A stretch of 7,138 nt of DNA from Candidatus Bathyarchaeota archaeon (GTDB lineage: Archaea > Thermoproteota > Bathyarchaeia > RBG-16-48-13 > GCA-020355125), in the NCBI GenBank assembly GCA_026014905.1, contig JAOZHK010000047.1, positions 1 through 7,138 on the forward strand. Direction: 5' to 3'. Of this stretch, positions 1-5,531 are shown in pieces. The position numbers were made by a program, and so were the translations under genes. Numbering within the stretch: the first letter of the stretch is position 1; each line of letters begins with the position of its first letter. The notes under the pieces were generated by a model that worked only from the letters and a program-made list of their open reading frames with translations, was not told where the DNA came from and did not search any database.

Positions 1-249
1 ATTTTATCTATAACCCTCATTCAATAGAATTATAACACATTTAGATATGTATTATACACATCTTTTGTATGTAATATTCTCTACGGTCCAATTACTTTTA
101 TGCTTCACTATATACACATGATAATGATATATTTTACATAATATACTATGTCTATATGACATAAGGATTCAAAACTTCCATCTTCACAAAAAACATCCTA
201 TTCAAAATATACGAAACATATAAACAAAAAATGAGATCGTAAGCTAACT
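1..249. other. AT-rich non-coding leader upstream of the RHH/MEDS pair
   Basis: No credible coding frame was found here; stops are dense in all frames. The stretch is much more AT-rich than the genes that follow. It holds promoter-like hexamers for the plus strand, none of them decisive: TTTACA at 133-138 with TATGAC at 155-160 (16-bp spacer), and TTCACA at 183-188 with TATACG at 208-213 (19-bp spacer). TATACACAT occurs twice (53-61 and 111-119). A dyad at 147-163 is listed separately. The likely role is control of the regulator pair starting at 250. Confidence 0.5.
147..163. promoter_or_regulatory. Dyad TATGTC-N5-GACATA, candidate operator of the RHH regulator
   Basis: The 17-bp sequence TATGTCTATATGACATA has perfect 6-bp arms around a 5-bp centre and overlaps the promoter-like TATGAC hexamer at 155-160. 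The left arm with two more bases, ACTATGTC (145-152), is repeated at 247-254, exactly over the start codon of the ribbon-helix-helix gene. RHH proteins bind as dimers to short symmetric or tandem sites, often in their own promoter, so autoregulation is a reasonable inference. Binding is not shown, and short dyads arise easily by chance in AT-rich DNA. Confidence 0.35.
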
Positions 250-399
250 ATGTCCCGGAAAGACTATCGGAGCCTAACAATTCCCACAGGATTATACACC
301 GCTCTCGAACAATACATGGAACAGTCGAAAGGCAGTTATGTGTCAATCGCTGAAGTGGTCCGTGAAGCTCTACGCGCTTATTTACAAGCACATAAGTGA
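250..399 (+). CDS. Ribbon-helix-helix (CopG/Arc-type) DNA-binding protein, 49 aa
   Basis: A complete 49-residue protein. The layout is that of a ribbon-helix-helix domain: a short strand around residues 6-12 (YRSLTIP), a first helix about 13-25, a turn with GSYVS at 28-32, and a second helix carrying the IAEVVREALRAYLQ pattern typical of the CopG/MetJ/Arc family. RHH proteins dimerise and insert the paired strand into the DNA major groove, usually as repressors. The ATG at 250 is the only start: an in-frame TGA lies at 232-234 and no upstream start codon follows it. No strong ribosome binding site is visible (GAGAT at 233-237 is distant). The MEDS gene begins 7 nt after the stop, so the two are probably co-transcribed, and this protein would supply the DNA-binding half that MEDS regulators of the DcmR type carry in one chain. 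The target is unknown. Confidence 0.75.
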   Translation: MSRKDYRSLTIPTGLYTALEQYMEQSKGSYVSIAEVVREALRAYLQAHK

Positions 400-406
400 C
401 GACGTC

Positions 407-1021
407 ATGTCTTTGACGCCTCACGCGTTAAGCATACAGAATCATCACTGCTGTCTCTATGCAAGGAAAGAAGAACAGCTTCAAATCGTAAAACCATTTA
501 TTAAAGACAGCTTCATTCGTCACGAAAACGCGCGCGCGTATATTTACGCGCCAAGATGCAATCTGAGTGGCATCGAATATCTTCAACAACTGGATCCAGA
601 TTTCGTACAGTTTCACCAGCAAGGTCATCTCGAACTCGTTTCAGCAAGCGAGATATTTCTTGAGAAAGGACAGTTTAACATTGATCATATGCTCAATTCT
701 TTAAGCACTGAAACCGTCAAAGCATTGAGTCAACGATATGCTGGTTTACGAGTCACCAGCGAAATGGCAGGATGCCTTCGCTCCAACTCCAATCTTGATC
801 CTCTCATTCGATACGAAGTCGAACTCAATCGATCACTACCTCGACAATGTACCATGTTGTGTCAATATGATCAACGAGTCTTCACACGGAGTCAACTCAT
901 CGATCTCATCCCACTGCATTCCCAAATTATAACTGATATTCAAATAACATTCAACTTCATATCAGAAATTTCCTCAGAACTCCTGGAGCCTTGTATCTCA
1001 AAATCCGCTGACCTCAGTTGA
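407..1021 (+). CDS. MEDS (DcmR sensory) domain protein, 204 aa
   Basis: The whole protein is a MEDS domain, the sensor module of the methylotroph DcmR repressor, also found alone in archaea and bacteria and proposed to bind small hydrocarbon-type ligands. Family landmarks are in order: HHCCLY at residues 13-18, EEQLQIVKPFI at 22-32, the strand plus IFLEKGQF around 76-90, YAGLRVTSEM at 111-120, IRYEVELNRSL at 134-144, and LCQYDQRVF at 151-159 followed by a conserved His (171, LHSQII). No Walker A motif is present, as expected for this degenerate RecA/KaiC-like fold. There is no HTH in the chain; the RHH gene just upstream probably provides DNA binding. The frame is open back to 338, but that part overlaps the RHH gene and does not look like MEDS sequence, so the ATG at 407 is preferred. 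AAGTGA at 394-399 is a weak ribosome binding site. The ligand and regulated genes cannot be read from the sequence. Confidence 0.8.
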   Translation: MSLTPHALSIQNHHCCLYARKEEQLQIVKPFIKDSFIRHENARAYIYAPRCNLSGIEYLQQLDPDFVQFHQQGHLELVSASEIFLEKGQFNIDHMLNSLSTETVKALSQRYAGLRVTSEMAGCLRSNSNLDPLIRYEVELNRSLPRQCTMLCQYDQRVFTRSQLIDLIPLHSQIITDIQITFNFISEISSELLEPCISKSADLS

Positions 1022-1125
1022 CACGCACAGGTGTATCCATAGCCAATTATTGGATTAAGACGTGCATGCTTCATGTATCCAGGAAAAGATCAGAGATTTT
1101 GCTCTTCGGCTTTCAGAATAATTTA

Positions 1126-1803
1126 CTATATTGAAATTTTCGTTCGAGGACCATCCCAATAGATATAAACTAAACTCTCTTTGGTTAATCGCCTCGCTGC
1201 ATGGTGCTCGCCTTTGGGCATATAAGAAAAAGTGCCATTAAAAGAAAGGAGAGTGCCATCAGTCTGTTCACTCTCTCCATATAGCCCGAGTCCCCACTGA
1301 TTTGCATAAGGATGATAGTGCACTGTTTCAGAAATCCCGGGTGGTAGCTTAAGCAATACCGCTGAGGCTCCTGTATCGTTATCGTGCCAAAGTACCTTCT
1401 GCTTGACGTCGGTGAGGTAGAATCCTTCTGGTGCGTCCGTCCAGTTACGGTCACGTGTATTGAAAAACATTGGCTTCGAAAAGCCTTGGAGCTGTTTTAG
1501 TACCTCAATTTCTTGATGCAATTGTTTTGGTACACTGAAAATATTGTAGATGGGGCGCTTGTATATTGGTGTAGCTTGGATTTTTCCTGCTTGTTCTAGT
1601 TGGCGTTTATACTTGTACAATGTCCCTCGTGACAGACGCTTCGTGTGGACAAATGCTAATTCCAGATCCTTTGCTCTGACTGGGCCATTCTCATAAATAT
1701 GGATTAAGAGATCGTTGACCGAGACTTTTGGCTGTTTAGGCATAACGTCCATCAATTTATACAATGTACGAGAGGATGTATAAATATCTTCCAGCCTATG
1801 CAT
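1126..1803 (-). CDS. Winged-helix/cupin fusion protein, probable regulator, 225 aa
   Basis: Two parts are visible. Residues ~25-90 look like a winged helix-turn-helix: SVNDLLIHIYENGPVRAKDL, then a recognition-type segment SRGTLYKYKRQLEQAGKI and a wing ending PIYNIF. Residues ~125-220 are a cupin barrel: H162 and H164 in HYHPYANQWG, a turn GESEQTDGTLLSFNG, and MPKGEHHA with H200/H201, closing with WDGP. Canonical cupins have Glu after the HxH motif; here the corresponding position is N168 or Q169, so metal binding may be altered. The shape suggests a transcription factor whose cupin senses a small molecule or metal, or a cupin protein controlled by partners; the former is inference. It faces the MEDS gene tail to tail with no clear terminator between. 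No good ribosome binding site precedes the ATG at 1803; internal ATGs at residues 18 and 21 are possible. It is divergent from the ~115-aa gene, and a dyad in the shared spacer could be its operator. Confidence 0.7.
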   Translation of the reverse strand: MHRLEDIYTSSRTLYKLMDVMPKQPKVSVNDLLIHIYENGPVRAKDLELAFVHTKRLSRGTLYKYKRQLEQAGKIQATPIYKRPIYNIFSVPKQLHQEIEVLKQLQGFSKPMFFNTRDRNWTDAPEGFYLTDVKQKVLWHDNDTGASAVLLKLPPGISETVHYHPYANQWGLGLYGESEQTDGTLLSFNGTFSYMPKGEHHAARRLTKESLVYIYWDGPRTKISI

Positions 1804-1838
1804 TTTTCTGGATATACTCTTGGTTTAGAACAGTTTCA

Positions 1839-1855
1839 AGGATAAGAGTTATCTT
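1839..1855. promoter_or_regulatory. GATAA-GAG-TTATC dyad in the divergent spacer
   Basis: GATAA (1841-1845) and TTATC (1849-1853) are perfect reverse complements around GAG, and flanking bases extend the symmetry to 1839-1855 with one G-T pair. It sits in the roughly 100-bp spacer between the wHTH-cupin gene and the small plus-strand gene, where a shared operator would be expected. No convincing -35/-10 pair was found in this spacer on either strand. The regulatory role is inferred from position and symmetry only. Confidence 0.3.
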
Positions 1856-1903
1856 CATGCAAGAATAACAAACAGTCAGGTTAACTATCCAATTGTGAAG
1901 AAA

Positions 1904-2251
1904 ATGAGTAGAAAACGCGATATCCATTACATCAAACCCGAGAATTATAAGATACTTAATGCAAATGGTGCGTGGGGTGGAGTTACTCCAAGAGGAGATT
2001 ATCTGATACATTTCTATTATGAATATGTCAATCCACCAGAAGTCGAGACTCTCGAGATTAGTACAAAGGGCGTTCGGCGAGTCAGTCGAACACCTGAAAC
2101 TCCGAATAATCGCCGTGATTTAATAGTTGGTATCAGTTTGCCCCTAGATCATGCTGAAGGTATCGCAAATTGGATTCTAAATAACGTCAAACAGTTTCGA
2201 GAAGCTATGAAGAAAGGAAAGACGAAACCCCAGCAGCAAATGTACACATAA
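1904..2251 (+). CDS. Small conserved-looking protein of unknown function, ~115 aa
   Basis: I do not recognise this family with certainty. The body has a glycine-rich NANGAWGGVTPRGDYLI segment, an aromatic strand HFYYEY, a charged middle (ISTKGVRRVSRTPETPNNRRD), then VGISLPLDHAEGIANWILNNVKQF, which reads as a strand followed by an amphipathic helix, and a Lys/Gln-rich tail. The strand-then-helix ending resembles small DUF3467-like proteins, but this is a loose resemblance. No signal peptide or membrane segment is seen. The frame is also open from a GTG at 1895, adding three residues; neither start has a convincing ribosome binding site, and the ATG is chosen as the stronger codon. The sequence is soluble and compositionally normal, so it is likely a real gene. 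It is divergent from the wHTH-cupin gene, which suggests that protein may control it. Confidence 0.6.
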   Translation: MSRKRDIHYIKPENYKILNANGAWGGVTPRGDYLIHFYYEYVNPPEVETLEISTKGVRRVSRTPETPNNRRDLIVGISLPLDHAEGIANWILNNVKQFREAMKKGKTKPQQQMYT

Positions 2252-2276
2252 TACAGGAACGATTTACCCCATGCGT

Positions 2277-2381
2277 TTGGAAGCATCGAACCGCCCATTT
2301 TATAATGATTGAAATTGTGTATCTTCTCTCCGATGGTTGAATTCTCAACTAGCTAGCTATAAATATTTTCACTACTATAAT
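2277..2381 (+). promoter_or_regulatory. Promoter-like region of the ketopantoate-reductase-like gene
   Basis: Several -10-like hexamers lie in this spacer. TTGGAA (2277-2282) and TATAAT (2301-2306) are 18 bp apart. TTGAAT (2337-2342) and TATAAA (2358-2363) are 15 bp apart. A perfect TATAAT (2376-2381) has no clear -35 partner. The -35-like TTGAAT lies inside a dyad, GTTGA (2336-2340) ATTC TCAAC (2345-2349), a possible operator, and AGCTAGCT (2351-2358) follows directly. Which promoter is used cannot be decided from sequence. The spacer 2252-2503 otherwise contains no credible gene. Confidence 0.4.
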
Positions 2382-2418
2382 GGCTCATCGTACGCGTTAT
2401 CACTACGCGCGCGTGCGA

Positions 2419-2458
2419 TGCACTATCAAATTCTAAGCTAGCCAACTCAGATAGTGCA
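2419..2458 (+). promoter_or_regulatory. 9-bp inverted repeat in the leader of the 2504 gene
   Basis: TGCACTATC (2419-2427) and GATAGTGCA (2450-2458) are perfect reverse complements separated by 22 nt. The element lies between the TATAAT hexamer at 2376 and the ribosome binding site at 2492, so it would be transcribed as a stem-loop in the 5' leader, or could act as a DNA operator. No U-run follows, so it is not an ordinary intrinsic terminator. The loop contains AGCTAGC (2436-2442), which is also present upstream at 2351-2357. Confidence 0.35.
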
Positions 2459-2503
2459 AGGATGTAGTAACGCAAATGACTGGATGATAATGAGGTGAAT
2501 GAT

Positions 2504-3583
2504 ATGACTCAACGGATAGCGATAATGGGTGCAGGCGCCATTGGAGCGTCGATTGCTGCATATTTAATACGATTAGGACACGATATCACCGTCATTGATC
2601 AATGGGCAGCTCATATTGAAGCTATGAAGCAGAAAGGCCTGGCCCTCACCGATTTAAAGGAAACTTTTACAGTTCCCATCAAAGCGCTACATCTCCATGA
2701 GGTCAGTGCAATTACTGACCCGTTTGATATCATATATCTCGCGGTCAAAGCATATGATACTCAATGGTCAACACATCTCATTACACCTGCACTCAAACGA
2801 CGCGGCTTTATTCTTCCCGCACAAAACTCTTTAACTGATGAGATAATCGCCAAGATTGTTGGATATAATCGAACAGTTGGCTGTGTCCCTACGATTAGCG
2901 CCGGCGTCTATACACCAGGTCATGTTGTGCGAACGGATCCCATGACAACCCACAGTTTCACGGTGGGTGAACTCTCTGGGATCATCACTCCTCGTGTTCA
3001 AGACGTTGTGAACACTCTCCAAGTGATTGGTCCAAGCACGGCTACCACAAATATCTGGGGGGCACGATGGACTAAAATGGTAACGAATTGCATGAGCAAT
3101 GCTCTTGCCGGCCTCATCGGTCCAAACACCGCACACGTAACTCAAGAACAACGTGCAGTCAGTATGTTAATACGTGTGAGTATTGGCTGCGAAGTAGTTC
3201 GTGTGGCTCAGGCACTAGGTGTGGTGGTCGAATCTATCAGTGGAATTGCGGCTGATGAGTTTGCTGATGTGTCAACGAAGGCTGATCTGAAACAAATTGC
3301 CGTTACGCTGGAAACCGCGTGGGGACAAAGACGGTTAAGCCAAGATCAGATCAATCATCTTGGCGTCCCAGGTCGAGCCTCATTATTACAGGATGTAATT
3401 AAGGGTCGACGGCCTGAGATCAAAGAACTGAATGGCCTAGTGGTTCAAAAAGGTAAGCAAGTTGATATCGCTACTCCGATGAACCAAGCCATTGTGAAGT
3501 TAATGAATGCTTTACAGAATGGAGTCATAACTCCCGAGCCAGCAAATATTGACCGATTGAAGCCGCACATTCCCTATAATTAA
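2504..3583 (+). CDS. Ketopantoate reductase (ApbA/PanE) family NAD(P)-dependent 2-oxoacid reductase, 359 aa
   Basis: The N-terminal Rossmann fold shows the dinucleotide motif GAGAIG (residues 9-14) and VKAYDT near 85-90. PAQNS corresponds to the family QNG segment. The substrate domain has the PanE signature WTKMVTNCMSNAL with Lys191, Asn195 and Asn199 spaced like the catalytic Lys and Asn residues of E. coli PanE. The end carries GRASLLQDVIKGRRPEIKEL with Glu305 at the substrate-binding Glu position, then TPMNQAIVKLM. PanE reduces 2-dehydropantoate to pantoate in vitamin B5 synthesis. This protein is about 50 residues longer than classical PanE, with extra sequence between Asn199 and Glu305, and many long homologues have other or unknown 2-oxoacid substrates, so no gene symbol is given. 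GAGGTGA at 2492-2498 sits 5 nt before the ATG at 2504; the in-frame GTG at 2495 lies inside this ribosome binding site and is rejected. No panB or panC is in view. Confidence 0.85.
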   Translation: MTQRIAIMGAGAIGASIAAYLIRLGHDITVIDQWAAHIEAMKQKGLALTDLKETFTVPIKALHLHEVSAITDPFDIIYLAVKAYDTQWSTHLITPALKRRGFILPAQNSLTDEIIAKIVGYNRTVGCVPTISAGVYTPGHVVRTDPMTTHSFTVGELSGIITPRVQDVVNTLQVIGPSTATTNIWGARWTKMVTNCMSNALAGLIGPNTAHVTQEQRAVSMLIRVSIGCEVVRVAQALGVVVESISGIAADEFADVSTKADLKQIAVTLETAWGQRRLSQDQINHLGVPGRASLLQDVIKGRRPEIKELNGLVVQKGKQVDIATPMNQAIVKLMNALQNGVITPEPANIDRLKPHIPYN

Positions 3584-3586
3584 CTC

Positions 3587-3617
3587 AATATTTCGTGAAC
3601 GTATTCACAAAAATATT
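3587..3617. terminator. Possible bidirectional hairpin between convergent genes
   Basis: GTGAA (3595-3599), loop CGTA, TTCAC (3604-3608) forms a perfect core. After one mismatch the flanking AATATTT (from 3587) pairs with AAA-ATATT (to 3617) with one bulged A, giving a long AT-rich stem. It lies where the plus-strand reductase gene (stop 3581-3583) meets the minus-strand EFR1 gene, whose stop codon at 3605-3607 is inside the stem. On the minus strand the loop reads UACG. The U-run expected of an intrinsic terminator is weak on both sides. Confidence 0.4.
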
Positions 3618-4408
3618 TCAGGTTCTTTTCTGACATGATAATTGGTGCTCAGCCACTGAGCAATTTTCAGTATCCGGGGATGTTTCATGACACGAGCACG
3701 TGTTGGACATCGTTTCACACAAGCGCAGCAGAGAATGCAGTTTTTTCCTGTGGTTGTCACCTGGGTGTCGATTGTGATGGTATTGGTTGGACAGACGTTT
3801 GAACATGTGCCACAGAAGATGCAGTCATCGTTCCGTGTAATGGGTGAAATATCATGAGGGCGCTGTCCGCGATCCTTGTAGGGATCGTGTCCTGGTACGT
3901 CAATTAACGGAAGCTCGTGACCAATCTGGATGTTTTGAAGCTTTGTGGAAATTTGCTGCCCAAAACTCTGGGCAAGCTGCAAATCTCTCGAATCAGGTCG
4001 TCCCGTTGCTATAGGCATTTCAACGGTGTCGAATGAGTGTTCTCCAATAAAGGCGCCACCCGCAATCGGTTTAAACCCATCAGCGACAGCGAGATTTCTC
4101 AACTCAATCAGCGCATCTTCATACGCTCTGTTCCCGTAGACAACCACGATAGCTGCGGGTATGTTGGAAGCTGTAAGTTGTTGAAACCTTTTTACAGCCG
4201 GGAGCGGGAGACGTCCGCCATAAACGGGCGCGCCGATAATGGCAAAGCTATCATCAATTGTGGGTACGTCTTGACGTTTAATAGTAGAAGACGTGAGGTC
4301 GAGATGGTTGATAGTCTCACTTTGGATTCCTTGGGCGATGACTTCAAGGATACGCTGGGTTGTTTTAGTGGGTGAAAAATAGATGAGGGAGATTGAACAG
4401 ATGTTCAT
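3605..4408 (-). CDS. EFR1-type flavodoxin/double [4Fe-4S] ferredoxin fusion, 267 aa
   Basis: Residues 1-~160 are a flavodoxin domain: the FMN phosphate loop FSPTKTT (11-17), AIIGAPVYGGRLP near 56-68, and VVVYGNRAYEDAL near 88-100, which match the EFR1 family. Residues ~190-245 are a ferredoxin domain with two complete CxxCxxCxxxCP motifs: Cys196, 199, 202, 206 and Cys224, 227, 230, 234, plus an extra Cys228. The protein should be a cytosolic electron carrier passing electrons between FMN and two [4Fe-4S] clusters; the partner enzyme is unknown. A TTG at 4417 would add three residues, but the ATG at 4408 begins directly before the flavodoxin strand, with GAAGG just upstream at tight spacing, and is preferred. 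The gene lies 75 nt downstream of the ThuA-domain gene on the same strand and may share its transcript. No promoter is obvious in the gap. Confidence 0.87.
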   Translation of the reverse strand: MNICSISLIYFSPTKTTQRILEVIAQGIQSETINHLDLTSSTIKRQDVPTIDDSFAIIGAPVYGGRLPLPAVKRFQQLTASNIPAAIVVVYGNRAYEDALIELRNLAVADGFKPIAGGAFIGEHSFDTVEMPIATGRPDSRDLQLAQSFGQQISTKLQNIQIGHELPLIDVPGHDPYKDRGQRPHDISPITRNDDCIFCGTCSNVCPTNTITIDTQVTTTGKNCILCCACVKRCPTRARVMKHPRILKIAQWLSTNYHVRKEPEIFL

Positions 4409-4483
4409 AACCTTCAACTCGAGGTCTAATAATTCGCTTGAATATACGCGTGGGTAACCATATCGTTAGAGACGGGCGGTGAA

Positions 4484-5170
4484 TTAACTATTTTGGCTTG
4501 CCCAGTGAACAGCTTGCTCAATCAGTTGTAGAAAGACGGGATTCAGAAAGGTTCTGAAATCATGCCCTGGCGCGATGTAAACGACTCTGCCATCACCATG
4601 CCTTTTTGTCCATGTCATAGGATGGCATTTCCCCTCATACGTTGCAGAAAGGAGAATATCGATAGATACGGGGTCATAATCTGTGATATAAAGCTCATCA
4701 ACAACAGTAAAAGATGGAATCCCTTTCACGACGGGATGATGAGGATTATCTACGTGAATCGTGAATTCCAAGATGGGGGGATGAGTGAGAAAGTGTCCTC
4801 CCAGCATCTTTGTGAAGTCTGTATTGAACGGGACGGCTGCTAAGTGGATAGCGACACATCCCTTTTCTTTTCGTACGAATTCAGTTATTGCATCCACATA
4901 AGCGGCCGTCATCTCATCAAGATTAGCGGCTTGGATGGTTGGATCTTCTATTGGGCTCAAGGTCACAAGCACATCGAAATCGCTGAGGCGGTCCCATGGA
5001 AACGTTGATAATGTGAAGTAATTCGGCTGCGCGCCCGATGGAGCACTTGACCCAATTAACGTCACTTCACCTGTCTTTTGTGCGGTGAAATAACCCAGGA
5101 GAATGCTGCTCAGAGCCTCGTTCATATGTGAGCTCGTGGAAATTCCGATAACTAGAATTTTTTTCGACAT
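4484..5170 (-). CDS. ThuA-like (trehalose-utilisation) domain protein, 228 aa
   Basis: The protein matches the ThuA family, a class I glutamine-amidotransferase-like fold. Landmarks: KKILVIGIS at the start, FDVLVTLSP (65-73), KGCVAIHLAA (103-112), MLGGHFLTHPP (122-132), DNPHHPVVKGIPSF then DELY (141-161), and PMTWTKRHGDGRVVYIAPGH from 184, followed by a terminal helix ending VHWA. The conserved His residues and DELY motif are present. ThuA proteins are linked to sugar metabolism, including disaccharide oxidation pathways, but most members lack a defined reaction, so no substrate is assigned. There is no signal peptide; a cytosolic location is likely. The frame is open to a GTG at 5179 and ATG at 5176, but AGTGAT lies 5 nt upstream of the ATG at 5170, like the ribosome binding site at 2492, so 5170 is preferred. 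EFR1 follows 75 nt downstream, a possible two-gene unit. Confidence 0.85.
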   Translation of the reverse strand: MSKKILVIGISTSSHMNEALSSILLGYFTAQKTGEVTLIGSSAPSGAQPNYFTLSTFPWDRLSDFDVLVTLSPIEDPTIQAANLDEMTAAYVDAITEFVRKEKGCVAIHLAAVPFNTDFTKMLGGHFLTHPPILEFTIHVDNPHHPVVKGIPSFTVVDELYITDYDPVSIDILLSATYEGKCHPMTWTKRHGDGRVVYIAPGHDFRTFLNPVFLQLIEQAVHWASQNS

Positions 5171-5227
5171 TTTCATCACTATGTATCAGAGATGATGTAA
5201 AATAGTATTGAAAGATATTTATTTAGC

Positions 5228-5245
5228 TAACTCGATCGATAACTC
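5228..5245. repeat. Paired TAACTC direct repeats upstream of the ThuA-domain gene
   Basis: TAACTC occurs at 5228-5233 and again at 5240-5245, separated by GATCGA, so the period is 12 bp. TCGATCGA (5232-5239) between them is a perfect palindrome. The element lies about 60 bp upstream of the ThuA-domain start on the minus strand, a plausible activator or repressor site. The rest of the 205-bp spacer (5171-5375) also has a small GCCTA/TAGGC inverted repeat (5263-5278) and no credible promoter or gene. Confidence 0.25.
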
Positions 5246-5375
5246 AGCACAGGGTGAATACGGCCTAACGAACTAGGCTCATTTAGTAACGCATACGGCA
5301 AACCAGCCATCCAATCCGTGAGTGAATTGAAGTTGTTTCGCCCTGACGACACGATCTGAAAACTAAACTATGCAG

Positions 5376-5531
5376 TTACTCGTCTTTTTCGAATAGCAGA
5401 TAATGATTGACCCTGGTTGGAGATCCTTGCGCTTGATAAGTATGGAGCTTCCATCCATTGAGTTGCCATTCGTGAATTGTGTTACCGATGTTTTTATGGT
5501 GCCCTATTTGTACACATTCATATCGTTTCAA
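5376..5531 (-). CDS. Small DUF4177-like protein, 51 aa
   Basis: A complete short gene with the strongest ribosome binding site in the window: AGGAGGTGA (5538-5546 on the minus strand) followed after 6 nt by a TTG start at 5531. The protein starts MKRYECVQIG (first residue TTG-encoded) and has EWQLNGWKLHTYQ and HYLLFEKDE, which fit the DUF4177 pattern of a strand, a helix ending in GWxL, and a final strand YYLFxK. Members are small cytosolic proteins of unknown role. No in-frame ATG or GTG offers a better start. A weak promoter-like pair on the minus strand, TTGAAT then TATGAG with 17-bp spacing, lies upstream of the ribosome binding site. The gene is divergent from leuA and 205 bp upstream of the ThuA-domain gene on the same strand, so it is probably its own unit. 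Confidence 0.75.
   Translation of the reverse strand: MKRYECVQIGHHKNIGNTIHEWQLNGWKLHTYQAQGSPTRVNHYLLFEKDE

Noticed and set aside
338..406. Upstream extension of the MEDS frame
   Set aside because: It overlaps the RHH gene in another frame and does not resemble MEDS sequence; the ATG at 407 gives a complete domain.
528..543. 16-nt alternating purine-pyrimidine run inside the MEDS gene
   Set aside because: Z-DNA-prone in principle, but it encodes ordinary residues of the domain and needs no other explanation.
1022..1125. Intrinsic terminator between the MEDS and wHTH-cupin genes
   Set aside because: Only a weak CCAAT-T-ATTGG element is present, with a one-base loop and no U-run; not sufficient to call.
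5227..5352. Minus-strand 41-codon open frame from a GTG, between the DUF4177-like and ThuA-domain genes
   Set aside because: The composition is protein-like, but there is no ribosome binding site, no recognised domain, and the frame contains an inverted repeat; not enough support for a gene.
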